Positions 1 to 11,003 of a DNA stretch of 64,000 bases are shown here, in pieces; position 1 is the first letter of the stretch; every line of letters starts with the position of its first letter. Under the pieces are notes generated by a model. The model saw nothing but the letters and a program-made list of their open reading frames with translations, ran no database searches and had not been told where the DNA came from. This stretch comes from Stenogyne calaminthoides. Lineage: Eukaryota > Streptophyta > Magnoliopsida > Lamiales > Lamiaceae. The stretch covers positions 21,295,758 through 21,359,757 of the forward strand of contig JBBCBC010000022.1 in the NCBI GenBank assembly GCA_037126765.1, in the 5' to 3' direction. Made by a program: the position numbers and the translations under genes.

Positions 1-1388
1 CTTGGAAAATTCTAACTCTAGATTTTATGGAGAAATTTGAACAACTGATAATTATGAATCCCAAGAGCTAATATTTATAGGAGAGACTCAGCTTAAATCT
101 TAAGCTAGCCTAACTAGGAAATAATATCCCTAATCCTTATTTGTATAAATCCCTAGGATTTATTTCTCCATATAAATCTCTACGAATTTAATTTCCATAT
201 GTGGAAAATCTCTACGATTGATTTCCTCATATAATTAAATCCTACAATAATATTCCATATATTATTTTTGGGAATTCCTATTTAATTAAATCCAATTTAA
301 TTAAACTTTAATAATAATTAATTCTAAATTAATCTATTATTAATTAATTCTCCATAAATTAAATATTAAATCCAATTTAACATTTAATCAACCAACTTTA
401 ATCTGTAAAGGGGACTACTTGTTGTGTGACCCATAGGCCCTCATATATCGAGCGATTAGTCAAACTAACGGTCTTAATTGAACCCTAGACAATAAATCAG
501 ACATTCTCAATATATGAGGTACGTTGCGAGAAAAGTGCAACTACCTGTAATAGAAATGTGGGGAATTGCGATTTCTTCCTTTCATTCACAAATACTCGAT
601 TTAGTCTTGAACATGATGAAGTGTCTATTCAAATAACTAAATCAATTTATCTCTAATCACTAATTGATCATTAGTGTCACACTTAGTCACAAAGTCTAAG
701 TGGACGTGCATTGGCCAATGACTTAGATCCAATTATGATAAGAAGATGAGTATTCTCTCTAAATCCACTTTGAGGAATGAATCCTTTTCTTTGCTCAACT
801 ACCACGCACATGCACTTCGTGATGAACCCAATCCAAGCCATATCTACCCATAGACGGGTGCAAGCGTCGGTCATGGTCAAAGTTCATCACTCCACACATG
901 TTGTGCGTATTGACCTCAAGTCAAAGGAGTATCGCATAGCTCCCACTAACCGAGACACCCTTAGACACATATAGTGGAAGCGCGATCAAACGGTTTTTTC
1001 TCGGATGGGTATACCAATACCCTCTAAGGTATTTGTGCATCCATCATGAGATACCTAGTATCTCGTAGTAAGTGAGATCTTACTACACTCTCTAAGAGTA
1101 TGATGCAGATCGCACACCAATCTCCATTGCATCATCAATATCCCATTCTTGATGATCCTCGATTGGGGCTATTTGAGAATCAAGATTAAGTCATCTGAGT
1201 TCTCACACACTCAATGACAACAGTGATTCATGGGAACACATATAAGAATAAATGCAAACAATCAAACATAATATTCTAATGAGTGTAACGTCATACATTT
1301 AATATTAAACAAACATTAACATTAAACAAATACTGAATATTATCTGAGTATTATGTCCTTACAATGGATTGTCTCTGGGATACTAACA
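1..1388 (-). mobile_element. LTR of element A, 3' copy, truncated by window edge
   Basis: The stretch matches 12818-13436 followed by 25737-26497 almost base for base, interrupted in the second copy by element B. It ends in ...CTAACA at 1388, directly before the reverse-complement PPT. About the first 215 bp of the LTR lie outside the window. A minus-strand TATAAATA reads as TATTTATA at 72-79. Open frames of about 65 codons at 683-974 recur in the other copy and are chance frames in non-coding LTR sequence. Confidence 0.93.
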
Positions 1389-1390
1389 CT

Positions 1391-1403
1391 AATCTCCCAC
1401 TTG
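1391..1403 (-). other. Polypurine tract of element A
   Basis: AATCTCCCACTTG on the plus strand reads CAAGTGGGAGATT on the coding strand, three bases from the LTR end at 1388. This is the usual copia plus-strand priming site and fixes the LTR boundary. Confidence 0.85.
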
Positions 1404-1411
1404 AACCAGAG

Positions 1412-2020
1412 TCAATCACCTACATGTCTAACCCCTAGACCATTAAAATGTCTAGTGTGTACATGAGCACTCAAAGCCTTAGTGAAAGGATCAACCAGGT
1501 TATCCTCCGTGGGGACACGTTCTAACTCTATCTATCCTCTAGCGATTATCTCTCTTATCAAGTGATAACGCCTCGGTATATGCTTGTTTCTGTTATTGGA
1601 TCTCGGTTCCTTAACTTATGCAACCGCACTAGTGTTGTCACAATACAACTTTATTGGACTGCTGGCACTCGGAACTACCCCTAGTTCACTTAAGAACTGT
1701 TTTATCCAGACAGCTTGTTTGGCAGCTTCTGCCGCAGCGATGTACTCAACTTCGATTGTTGAATCCGCGGTAGTCTCTTGCTTGGAACTATTCCAACTAA
1801 CCACCCCACCATTGAGAGTGAACACATAGCCCGATTGTGACTTGTAATCATCACAGACGGATTGGAAACTTGCATCAGCATAGCCAGTGGCCATCAATTC
1901 TGATTGTCCTCCGTAGACTAAGAAGTATTCTTTAGTACGTCTGAGGTACTTAAGAATATTCATGTGGTTCACCCGAATTATGTTGGTATCTACCAGTGGT
2001 GCTGATAGTGAAGGCCACAT
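1412..2020 (-). pseudogene. Element A RNase H domain (broken)
   Basis: This is the C-terminal RNase H of the A polyprotein, which would degrade the RNA strand during reverse transcription. Recognisable blocks include GYADASF, SSKQETTADSTIEVEYIAA and KLYCDNTSA, then the tail with RYHLIREII, DNLVDPFTKAL and GLGVRHVGD. The frame changes by one register relative to RT near 1975. Two in-frame stops interrupt the tail, one just after CDNTSAVA near 1615 and one after REIIARG. The last stop lies 23 bp from the LTR. It is not functional as it stands. Confidence 0.87.
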
Positions 2021-3086
2021 CCGGCCTTGTGCAAATCATGGCGTACATGATGGATCCAATTGCAGATGCATATGGTATATCCTTCATGCGCTGGATATCA
2101 GTATCTATGGAAGGACATTCCTTCTTAGACAACTTTATCCCATGACATGCCGGCAGAGAACCTCTCTTAGAGTTCTCCATCGCAAATCGCTTCAACACCT
2201 TGTCTACGTAGGTTGACTGTGACAACCCTAGCATCCTTTTGGATCTATCCCTATGGATCTTAATCCCTAAGATGTAGCAGGCTTCACCAAGATTCTTCAT
2301 CATGAAGGTCTTTGATAACCATTCTTTCACTGACTGCATTAGTGGGATATTGTTTCTCATAATGAGTATGTCATCGACATACACAACTATGAAAATAAAA
2401 TTCTTCCCAATACACTTCCTATAAACGCACGGATCTTCCGAATTTCTGATGAAGTCAAAAGATTTGACAGCTTCATCAAATCGGATATTCCAACTCCTAG
2501 AAGCTTGCTTCAATCCATAGATGGATTGTTTAAGCTTGCACACAAGATTAGATTTTGGCTTTGATATAAAACCTTCAGGTTGAGTCATAAACACTTCCTT
2601 GTCAATGTTGCCATTGAGGAAAGCTATTTTGACATCCATATGCCAAATCTCATAATCTAGATGTGCTGCTACCGCAAGTAAAATTCGAATGGACTTGATC
2701 TTAGCAACTGGTGAGAAAGTCTCATCATAGTCAATGCCTTGGCGTTGACTATAACCTTTCTCCACCAACCTAGCCTTGTAGGTTTGTACTTTGTCATTTG
2801 CATCGGTCTTTCCTTTGAAGACCCACTTGCAACCTATGGATCTAACCCTTTTCGGCAATCCAACCAAGTCCCAAACTTGATTGATGTACATCGAGTCCAT
2901 CTCGAATTTCATGGCTTCATGCCACTTATTTGAGTCAACATCTAATGTTGCCTTAGTGTAAGTCTTAGGTTCGTCTTTATCCAGGATTTCCATGTCATTA
3001 TGTTCCTCTACGAGGAAACCATAATATCTAGTGGGTGGATTACGAACTCTAGTGGACTTACGGAGTTGTGGTTGTTCACACTGCAC
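1950..3086 (-). pseudogene. Element A reverse transcriptase domain
   Basis: The 378-codon open frame is the copia-type RT (RVT_2 family). It contains KWVFKGK, the KARLVEKGYSQ block, IDYDETFSPVAK, the catalytic first Asp in HMDVKIAFLNG, and YVDD at 2370-2381, followed by IKIHRDRS and TRPDVAF. No internal stop occurs across the RT core, so this domain is the best preserved part of A. A frameshift near 1975 separates it from RNase H. It would copy element RNA to cDNA inside virus-like particles. Confidence 0.92.
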
Positions 3087-3374
3087 ATTCTGATTGTGAA
3101 AATTTTGTGGTGCAGCGATCTCATCGTTGACCGGGGAGGCTTCTAGAGCGACACTTCTGGATGCTTCTTGAGCATTTTCGGATGCCTCTTAAATGGGAGT
3201 TTGAACTATGCTATTCTAATTCAGTATACTTGGAGTTCGTTGCACAGGCAATGCAACTCCAATTACACTCCCACTGGCTGAAAGAGGATCACTTAGTGAT
3301 AAACTTCCACCATGTGAGCTGCTGAATGCTCCCACTGATTCTTTGTCATGTTGCTTTGACAATATATCAGTCTC
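3087..3374 (-). pseudogene. Element A integrase-RT linker (degenerate)
   Basis: The stretch lies between the integrase and RT frames and contains several stops on the minus strand. Low-complexity Ser/Glu-rich sequence is expected in this part of copia polyproteins. No conserved motif is visible. Confidence 0.6.
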
Positions 3375-4508
3375 CTAGTCAATTTGTGGTTCTTGAATTT
3401 CTTCAAGTTCTATCGGCTTACGACCTTGTCCCTTGAAGACGTAGTCTTCTTCAAGGAATTTGGCTTGCCTAGAAACAATCACTGTTTGTTTCTCAGGGAG
3501 ATAGAAATAATATCTTCTAGTTTCCTTAGGATATCCCACAAAGTAACCCTTTTCACCTTTTGATTCCAACTTGTCAGTGAGCATCTTCTTCACAAACGCG
3601 GGGCAACCCCACGTTTTCATGTGAGTGAAGTTTGGCTTCTTGCCATGCCATAACTCGTATGGCGTAAGCTCAACTGATTTGGATGGAATCATATTCAGAA
3701 TGTAGATTAAGGTTTGAAGCGCGTATCCCCATAAGAATGTCGGAAGAGAAGAAAAACTAATCATGGACCTTACCATGTCCAACAAGGTTCGGTTTCTCCT
3801 CTCGGACACACCATTCATTTGTGGTGTTCCGGGAGGAGTCCATTGTGATTGGATTCCATGCAACTTCAAGTAATTAGTGAACTCATGGCTAAGATATTCT
3901 CCTCCTCGATCTGATCGAAGAGTCTTAATACTCTTACCAAGATGCTTCTCTACTTCAGCCTTATACTCTTTGAACTTCTCAAAGGACTCGGATTTGTGTT
4001 TCATCAGATACACATACCCGAACCTAGAAAAATCATCAGTAAAGGTTATGAAGTATCCGAAGTGACCCCTAGCTAGAGTGGGTAGTGGTTCACAAATGTC
4101 ACTGTGGATCAACTCTATAACTTCTTTGGCACGAACCCCTTTCCCAGAAAAGGGTTTGTTGATCATCTTACCTTTGAGACAAGATTCACAATTTCCATAA
4201 GATTCAAAATCAAATGGGGTTAAGTAGTCCAACTTTCTTAAACTTGCAATTCTTTTCTCATTAGCATGACCAAGTCTACAATGCCACAAGTAATTCGGGT
4301 TTTCATGTTTACTAAGTTTGAGTTGTTTATTTTATATATTAATAATATCATGTCCACAACGCAACAAATATAAACCATTAGATAAAGGAGCATTTCCGTA
4401 AACATCACCATTAAGCAAAAAATAACAATTATTATTTGCAAAATGGAAGGAAAAATCTTCATTATCCAACATAGGAATAGAAATAACGTTGCGGGTAATA
4501 GAAGGAAC
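3375..4508 (-). pseudogene. Element A integrase with N-terminal zinc-binding region
   Basis: The domain would insert the cDNA into the genome. The N-terminal HHCC region is visible as WHCRLGHAN and CESCLKGK. The catalytic core retains all three acidic residues: Asp in LIHSDIC, Asp in RSDRGGEYLS and Glu in NGVSERRNRT. The C-terminal block YFVGYPKETRRYYFY follows. Upstream, the same frame continues through FVPSITRNVISIPMLDNEDF with one stop near 4332. Element E1 is inserted just upstream, at 4514, between this region and the protease. The long open frame with an intact DDE triad implies that A moved fairly recently. Confidence 0.9.
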
Positions 4509-5190
4509 AAAATTGTTGGGATATTTTAGTTTTGATGAATTATGCCAAAACATTATCAACTTGTGTTATTGAAGTTAATCTACAGATAACAAGTTGAGGG
4601 GGAACAAAAGAACAAGTTGAGGGGGAACTCACAAAATCAGAAGAAGATGATCGAGATCAGACGAGGCTGCAGATGAGACTGATCAAGATCAGATGAGTAA
4701 GATGAGTTCCGGAGTTAACTAATGAGCTGTGTAAAATTAGAAGAGAAGAAATGATAAGCCACCGATCGTAAGATCGATGATCGAAGTGACCGATCGGATG
4801 ATCGTAAGAGCGTAAAAGCCGATAGAAAGAAACCGACCGTAAGATCAAGAGAAGGTTGCATATCGAAGAGGAGCAGATGAGAACGATCAAGATCCGGACG
4901 GATCGAGATAAGATAAGATAACCCGATATGGTAACCTTGATGCAGATGACCTGATGCTATCCTGATATGTTAACTCGAAGATGTCCGATCGACGTAATGA
5001 GTGATCGATCAGCAAGAAGAAATCGAGATAGCTTGAGTCAAGTGACCCGAGGGTCGATGAGTAAAAAGTGACCGAGGGTCGGGATGTCCAAGTCAAGATT
5101 TGAACTTAGTAAGCCTGAGTGTCAGTATGCCTGATCAGATAAGGTCAACTGAAGAGAAGTCTGCTGAATAAAGAATCCTGAGTAAAAGTA

Positions 5191-5280
5191 ACTTGAGACT
5201 CAGAAGAAACCTGAGACTCAGAAGAAACCTGAGACTCAGAGAACCTAAGACTCAGAAAAAAACCTGAAGACTCAGAAGAT
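5191..5280 (+). repeat. 18-bp tandem palindromic minisatellite in E LTR
   Basis: Imperfect repeats of AAACCTGAGACTCAGAAG run in tandem. Each unit contains CTGAG-A-CTCAG, an odd-length palindrome. Matching arrays are at 6983-7073 and, longer, at 9946-10080 in the other two E LTRs. The array lies just upstream of the CCAAT/TATA promoter. Confidence 0.85.
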
Positions 5281-5420
5281 CCTGAAGAATATAGCCGTTA
5301 GATTCAGTTGATGTGGACCAATGAGAGGAAGACAACCGGCTGAAAAAGTGCAAGTAGAACTTCTGAGAATAGTATAGATTTGAATGTGATTCTCTCCAAC
5401 GGTAACATTCAAATCCACAC

Positions 5421-5428
5421 TATAAATA
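5421..5428 (+). promoter_or_regulatory. TATA box of E1 5' LTR
   Basis: TATAAATA, about 100 bp downstream of CCAAT at 5318-5322. The same pair occurs in the other E LTRs, with TATA at 7210-7217 and 10210-10217. Position and conservation support a core promoter. Confidence 0.75.
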
Positions 5429-6144
5429 CAAGATCTTCCATCAAATTAAGTGTGGAGAATGTGGAAAAATGCTACAGAGCCAAGAGCCATATACTCAAAG
5501 CATTCCCACCATGGAACACAAGTTTGTAGATATACAAATATATTCAAGAGTGTTCTTAAACCCAATCTAAGCAACCCAAGATATATCCTAAGCTTAGAGA
5601 GATTTTCCCAACCTTAGCATTGAGGCTAAACAAATGTAAGGGAAAATCTCAACCTAGTTGGAGACACCAACCAAACCCAAACCCTCTTGTTAGGTTGTTT
5701 GTGTGTGATTGTTGGAGTTGTAAAGAGTTAGTAAGCTGCAGTTGAGTCAGCCAGAAAGCTCTAGAGAAGAAGTCAGAAAGCTTGTAGGCAATCCCGTGGA
5801 GGGTGATAAGTCCCGAGGCGAGGCAAAGAGGGTGATAAGTTCAGTTTGAGTGAGAGCTCGTTAAATATCCTTAGGCAATCCAGTGGAGGGAGATAAGTCC
5901 CGTTTGAAGGAATTTCCCTAGGATAAGGGAGAGTGGATGTAGGAGCTTGAGTCTCCGAACCACTATACTTTGTTGTGTTCTTTATTGCTTTATGTTCTTA
6001 TCTTGTCATATGCATTTGGTTATAAGCAAAACACAACACATGGATTTAAAAGCAAAAATTTGGAATCACCATTCCTTCACCCCTGTTTTATATGCACTAC
6101 ATGATTTTTCCGCATTTCATGAGTTTTTCACCGGGACAAACAAG

Positions 6145-6159
6145 TGGTATCAGAGCAGG
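6145..6159 (+). other. Primer-binding site of E1
   Basis: TGGTATCAGAGCAGG begins two bases after the LTR end. It matches the canonical plant initiator-Met tRNA 3'-end complement (TGGTATCAGAGC), so minus-strand priming signals are intact. Confidence 0.9.
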
Positions 6160-6262
6160 AGTTCAAAAGATCACTTTTAATGTGATCACCTGAACTGATC
6201 TTTTTAAACAAAAACCCATTTCTTTAAAAATGCATATATTTTAATGTTTTGGCGTCATTATC

Positions 6263-6276
6263 AAAAAGGGGGAAAT
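6263..6276 (+). other. Polypurine tract of E1
   Basis: AAAAAGGGGGAAAT lies directly before the 3' LTR TGTTGGGA. The identical tract precedes the 3' LTR of B at 24218-24231 and, in reverse, that of C at 58503. This links E to the Sirevirus-like elements. Confidence 0.9.
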
Positions 6277-7888
6277 TGTTGGGATATTTTAGTTTTGATG
6301 AATTATGCCAAAACATTATCAACTTGTGTTATTGAAGCTAATTTACAGATAACAAGTTGAGGGGGAACGAGAGAACAAGTTGAGGGGGAACTCACGGAAT
6401 CAGAAGTAGATGATCGAGATTAGACGAGGCTGCAGACGAGACTGATCGAGATCAGATGAGTTAGATGAGTTTTCGAGTTAACTGATGAGCTGAGCAAAAT
6501 TAGAATTGAAGAAAAAGCTAAGCCAGCAAATCAGAAGGAGAGAGTCAGCTGATCAGATACCCAGAACAGACATGTTCAGATGACCAAAAGAACAAACGAG
6601 CTGATCTGGTGATCAGAAGAGCAGAAAAGCTGATCAGAAAGAAACTGACCAGAAGATCAGAAGAGAAGGTTGCAGATCAGAAGAGGAGCAGATGAGACTG
6701 ATATGTTGACCTGATATGCTAACCTGATGTACTGACCTGATGCTATCCTGATATGTTGACCTGAAGATGTGTTGATCTGATCAGTCGAGCTGATCAGATC
6801 ACGCAAGAAGAAATCAGATAGCTTGAGTCAAGAGACCTGAGGGTAAGTGAGTAAAAGTGACCTGAGGGTCAGGATGTCTGAAGTCAGAAGAACTGAACTT
6901 AGTCAGCCTGAGTGTCAGTATGCATGATCAGACAAGGTCAGTTGAAGAGAAGTCTGCTGAATCAAGAATCTTGAGTAAAAGTAACCTGAGACTCAGAAGA
7001 AACCTGAGACTCAGAAGAAACCTGAGACTCAGAGAACCTAAGACTCAGAAGAAACCTGAAGACTCAAAAGATCCTGAAGAATATAGTCGTTAGATTCAGC
7101 TGACGTGGACCAATGAGAGGAAGACAACCAGCCTGAAAAGGCTGCAGAACTTACAGAATAGTATGGATTTGAATGTGATTCTCTCCAACGGTAACATTCA
7201 AATCCACACTATAAATACAAGATCTTCCATCAAATTAAGTGCGGAGAATGTGGCAAAATGCTACAGAGCCAAGAGCCATATACTCAAAGCATTCCCACCA
7301 TAGAACACAAGTCTGTAGATATACAAATATATTCAAGAGTGTTCTTAAACCCAATCTAAGCAACCCAAGATATATCCTAAGCTTAGAGAGATTTTCCCAA
7401 CCTTAGCATTGAGGCTAAACAAATGTAAGGGAAAATCTCAACCTAGTTGGAGACACCAACCAAACCCAAACCCTATTGTTAGGTAGTTTGTGTGGAGTTG
7501 TAAAGAGTTAGTAAGTTGCAGTGAGTCAGCCAGAAAACTTAAGGTAGAAGAAGTGAGTAAGCTACAGTGAGTTAGCCTGAAAGCTTGTAGGCGATCCCGT
7601 GAAGGGTGATAAGTCCCGAGGCGAGCCCGAGAGGGTGATAAGTCCAGTTTGAAGGAATTTCCCTAGGAACAGGGAGAGTGGATGTAGGAGCTTGAGTCTC
7701 CGAACCACTATACTTTGTTGTGTTCTTTGTTGCTTTATGATCTTATCTTGTCATATGCATTCGATTATAAGCAAAACACAACACATGGACTTAAAACGCA
7801 AAAATCTGGAATCACTCTGCCCTCACCCATGTTTTATATGCATTACATGATTTTTCCGCATTTCATGGATTTTTCACCGGGACAAACA
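6277..7888 (+). mobile_element. E1 3' LTR (1,612 bp)
   Basis: It matches the 5' LTR along its length, with a palindromic array at 6983-7073, CCAAT near 7110 and TATAAATA at 7210. This copy keeps GATCAG/CTGATC triplets where the 5' copy reads GATCG/CCGATC. It ends CA at 7888, followed by the TSD AAAAT. Confidence 0.92.
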
Positions 7889-7893
7889 AAAAT

Positions 7894-8190
7894 AACAATT
7901 ATTCATTTAAGTCTAAAATCACAGGGTAAATCTAAAACATAAACGCCAACACGTTCAGCAGCAACTCTTGCTCCATTCCCAACGTGTAGGGTGACTTCAC
8001 CCGGCCTAACTGCCCTGCTATGCTTGAGACCCTGCACATTAGTACAAATGTGTGAGCCACAACCGGTATCCAATACCCAGCAGTTAGTATCATTTGTGGA
8101 CATGTTTATCTCAATAACAAACATACCTGTTCCAGTGGCTAAGACACCTTGTGTCTTCTTTTCAGTTGCTAGAACCTTATAGTCCTTCTT
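7894..8190 (-). pseudogene. Element A protease domain
   Basis: Minus-strand frame with the retroviral-type aspartic protease signature WVLDTGCGSHIC (catalytic Asp in DTG), followed by VTLHVGNGARV. It is in the same frame as the gag upstream (8191-8628), separated by one stop just after the zinc knuckle. The downstream end is cut by E1, with integrase continuing at 4508. The domain would process the Gag-Pol polyprotein. Confidence 0.88.
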
Positions 8191-8962
8191 CTAATGCCCC
8201 TTCTGCTTGCAGTGGAGGCATACATCCTTGTCCACCCTATCCTTCTTTTGAATCCCACCTTTGGGCTTATGGAGGTTCGGCTTGGAGCCTTTCTTTGCCT
8301 TGCCCCTTCGCTTCTTCTGTCCTTTCAGAGCAGAAGAAGTAGAGGCACTCACCATGAGCACGGGCTTTTCCTTAGCAGTGGAAGACTCAAAAGTCTTTAG
8401 CATGTTATGCAGCTCGGGCATAGTCAATTCCGTCTTATTCATATTAAAGTTTACCACGAAACTCGAATATGAATCGGGAAGCGACTGAAGAATGACATAA
8501 ACAACAACATTGGTCCCGAGCTCAATGCCCAACTGACCAAGTTTCTCGATTAGCCCTATCATCTTCAACACATGAGGAGAAACCTTCCCCCCTTCAGACA
8601 TCCGACATCTAAAGAGATTTCTCATCACTTCATAAATCTTGGAACGAGATTTAGAACTTCAGATGCTTGATCATCTCGAAGGGAAGCATCCTCTCATGCT
8701 GCCTTTGCAACTCGGCAGTCATCCTGGGGAGCATAACATACTGAGCCTGGGAAGCATCATCTTGATGCTTCAATTGAGCTTCGGCGTCAAACTCCTCGGC
8801 CTCTTCAGTACCAGCCTCCGGGGTAGCAGGGATTGGCATGTCCAACACGTACTCAATATTTTCTTGTCTGAGCACCAAACGAACGTTTCGGTGTCAGTCA
8901 AGAAAGTTTGGCCCAGCCAATTTGTTCGTTTCCAAAACGCTTCTCAATGACAAGTTATTCAT
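8191..8962 (-). pseudogene. Element A gag
   Basis: The structural capsid gene is read leftwards from an ATG at 8960-8962 (MNNLSLRSVLETNKLAGPNF). An in-frame TGA follows FLD, at the position of a conserved Trp. A frameshift near 8640 separates the N-terminal half (VLRQENIEYVLD) from the UBN2-type half, with LPDSYSSFVVNFN and LTMPELHNML. A basic stretch and a CCHC-type knuckle start, CLHCKQKGH, close the gene, and the next codon is a stop. At least three lesions make it non-functional. Confidence 0.87.
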
Positions 8963-9256
8963 TTCAACAATCCTAGAGAAATAAAATAAAATGGGGATTA
9001 AAACACATAATTCCTATGATCAATATTCAGCAATCAAAATAAATATGGCCTTTTAAATTTATTTTGTCTCCATTATTTTCACATATTTAACGACCTCATC
9101 GGAAAAGTACGAATTTATATCACATATAAATCATAATGGACTAGGATCCACATTACTACTATTATAATCCCAGCGAGAGCTGATCATTATAATAGCATAA
9201 CTGGTAGGTCTCCAAACCAATTGCAATCTGCAACTCCTAGTTTGTCGAACCTAGTT
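8963..9256 (-). other. Element A leader, gag-proximal part
   Basis: Non-coding AT-rich sequence between gag and the E2 solo-LTR insertion. The leader resumes at 11004. No motif is recognised. Confidence 0.6.
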
Positions 9257-10998
9257 TGTTGGGATATTTTAGTTTTGATGAATTATGCCAAAACATTATC
9301 AACTTGTGTTATTGAAGCTAATTTACAGATAACAAGTTGATGGGGAACGAAAGAACAAGTTGAGGGGGAACTCACAATATCAGAAGTAGATGATCGAGAT
9401 CAGACGAGGCTGTAGATGAGACTGATCAAGATCAGATGAGTCAGATGAGTTCCGGAGTTAATCGATGAAGGATGCAAATAAAATCGAGAGAAGAAAAAGT
9501 TGCCACCGATCAGAAGATCGATGACTAAAACAGACTGATCGATGATCGAAGAAGAAATGAAATGATATGGTGATCGTAAGAGCGCAAGTTGATCGTAAAA
9601 CAAACCGACCGTAAGATCAAGAGAAGGTTGCAGATCAGAAGAGGAGCAGATGAGACTAATCGAGATCAAACATGATCGAGATCAGATAAGATAACCTGAT
9701 ATGCTAACCTGATGTACTGGCCTGATGCTATCCTGATATGTTGACTGAGTTTGGAGCGATCCGATCAAAGAAACCGATCGGATCGAGCAAAGAAGAAATC
9801 GATATGCTTTGAGTCAAATGACCTGAGGGTCAGTAAGTAAAAGTGACTTGAGGGTCAGGATGTCTGAAGATAGAAGAGCTGAACTCAGTAAGTCTGAGTG
9901 TCAGTATGCCTGATCAGACAAGGTCCGCTGAAGAGAAGTCTGCTGACCTGAGACTCAGAGAAACCTGATACTCAGAAGAATCCTGGGACTCAGAAGATCC
10001 TGAAGACTCGGAAGAATCCTGAAGACTCAGAAGAATCCTGAAAACTCAGAGAACCCTGAAGACTCAGAAAATCCTAAAGAATATAGCCGTTAGATTCAGC
10101 TGACGTGGACCAATGAGAGGAAGACAACCAACCTGAAAAAACTGCATAACTTACAGAATAGTATGGATTTGAATGTGATTCTCTCCAACGGTAACATTCA
10201 AATTCACACTATAAATACAAGGTCTTTCATCATTCTAAAGCGTGGAGAGTGTGGAGAATGTGGAAAAATGTTATAGAGCTAAGAGCCACATACTCAAGCA
10301 TTCCCACCATAGAACACAAGTCTGTAGATATACAAATATATTCAAGAGTGTTCTTAAACCCAATCTAAGCAACCCACAATATATCCTAAGCTTAGAGAGA
10401 TTTTCCCAACCTTAGCATTGAGGCTAAACAAATGTAAGGGAAAATCTCAACCTAGTTGGAGACACCAACCCAAACCCAAACCCTATTGTTAGGTAGTTTG
10501 TGTGATTGTTGGAGTTGCAAAGAGTGAGTAAGCTGCAGAGTAGTTAGCCAGAAAACTCTAGAGAAGAAGTGAGTAAAACTATCTTGGATAGTCAGAAAGC
10601 TTGTGTGTGTTTGAGTAAGTAAGCTGCAGAGTAGTCAGCCAGAAAACTCAAATGTAGAAGAAGTAAGTAAGCTACAGTGAGTTAGCCTGAAAGCTTGTAG
10701 CCAATCCCGTGAAGGGTGATAAGTCCCGAGGCGAGCCCGAGAGGGTGATAAGTCCAGTTTGAAGAAATTTCCCTAGGAACAGGGAGAGTGGATGTAGGAG
10801 CTTGAGTCTCCGAACCACTATACTTTGTTGTGTTCTTTATTGCTTTATGTTTTTATCTTGTCATATGCATTCAATTATAAGCAAAACACAACACATGGAC
10901 TTAAAAGCAAAAAATTTGGAATCACCATTCCTTCACCCCTGTTTTATATGCATTTCATGATTTGACCGCATTTCATGGGTTTTTCACCGGGACAAACA
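9257..10998 (+). mobile_element. E2: solo LTR of the E family
   Basis: A single E-type LTR (TGTTGGGATATTTTAG...GGGACAAACA) is flanked by a perfect 5-bp duplication TAGTT (9252-9256 and 10999-11003). No PBS or PPT is present, so this is a solo LTR left by recombination between two LTRs. It is about 120 bp longer than the E1 LTRs, because the palindromic array (9946-10080) and the repeats around 10510-10700 are expanded. TATAAATA is at 10210. Confidence 0.94.
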
Positions 10999-11003
10999 TA
11001 GTT

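Larger units (their letters stand above)
4514..6142 (+). mobile_element. E1 5' LTR (1,629 bp)
   Basis: TG...CA ends. A palindrome-rich minisatellite lies at 5191-5280, a CCAAT motif at 5318-5322 and a TATAAATA box at 5421-5428, a plausible RNA polymerase II promoter with transcription starting about 30 bp downstream. Compared with the 3' LTR, many CAG/CTG triplets in 4740-4860 read CGT/CCG or lack a base. Confidence 0.92.
4514..7888 (+). mobile_element. E1: minimal LTR-PBS-PPT-LTR element inserted in A
   Basis: Two direct LTRs (4514-6142 and 6277-7888), starting TGTTGGGATATTTTAG and ending GGGACAAACA, flank a 134-bp interior that has only a PBS, a short AT-rich stretch and a PPT. The insertion is flanked by the 5-bp duplication AAAAT (4509-4513 and 7889-7893). 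There is no coding capacity. The interior and PPT resemble those of B, so it was probably mobilised in trans by a Sirevirus-like relative. It is oriented opposite to its host A. Confidence 0.93.

Noticed and set aside
683..974. Overlapping ~65-codon frames on both strands, repeated at 25796-26087
   Set aside because: Both pairs lie within the two copies of the A LTR; they repeat because the LTR repeats, and have no recognisable protein features.
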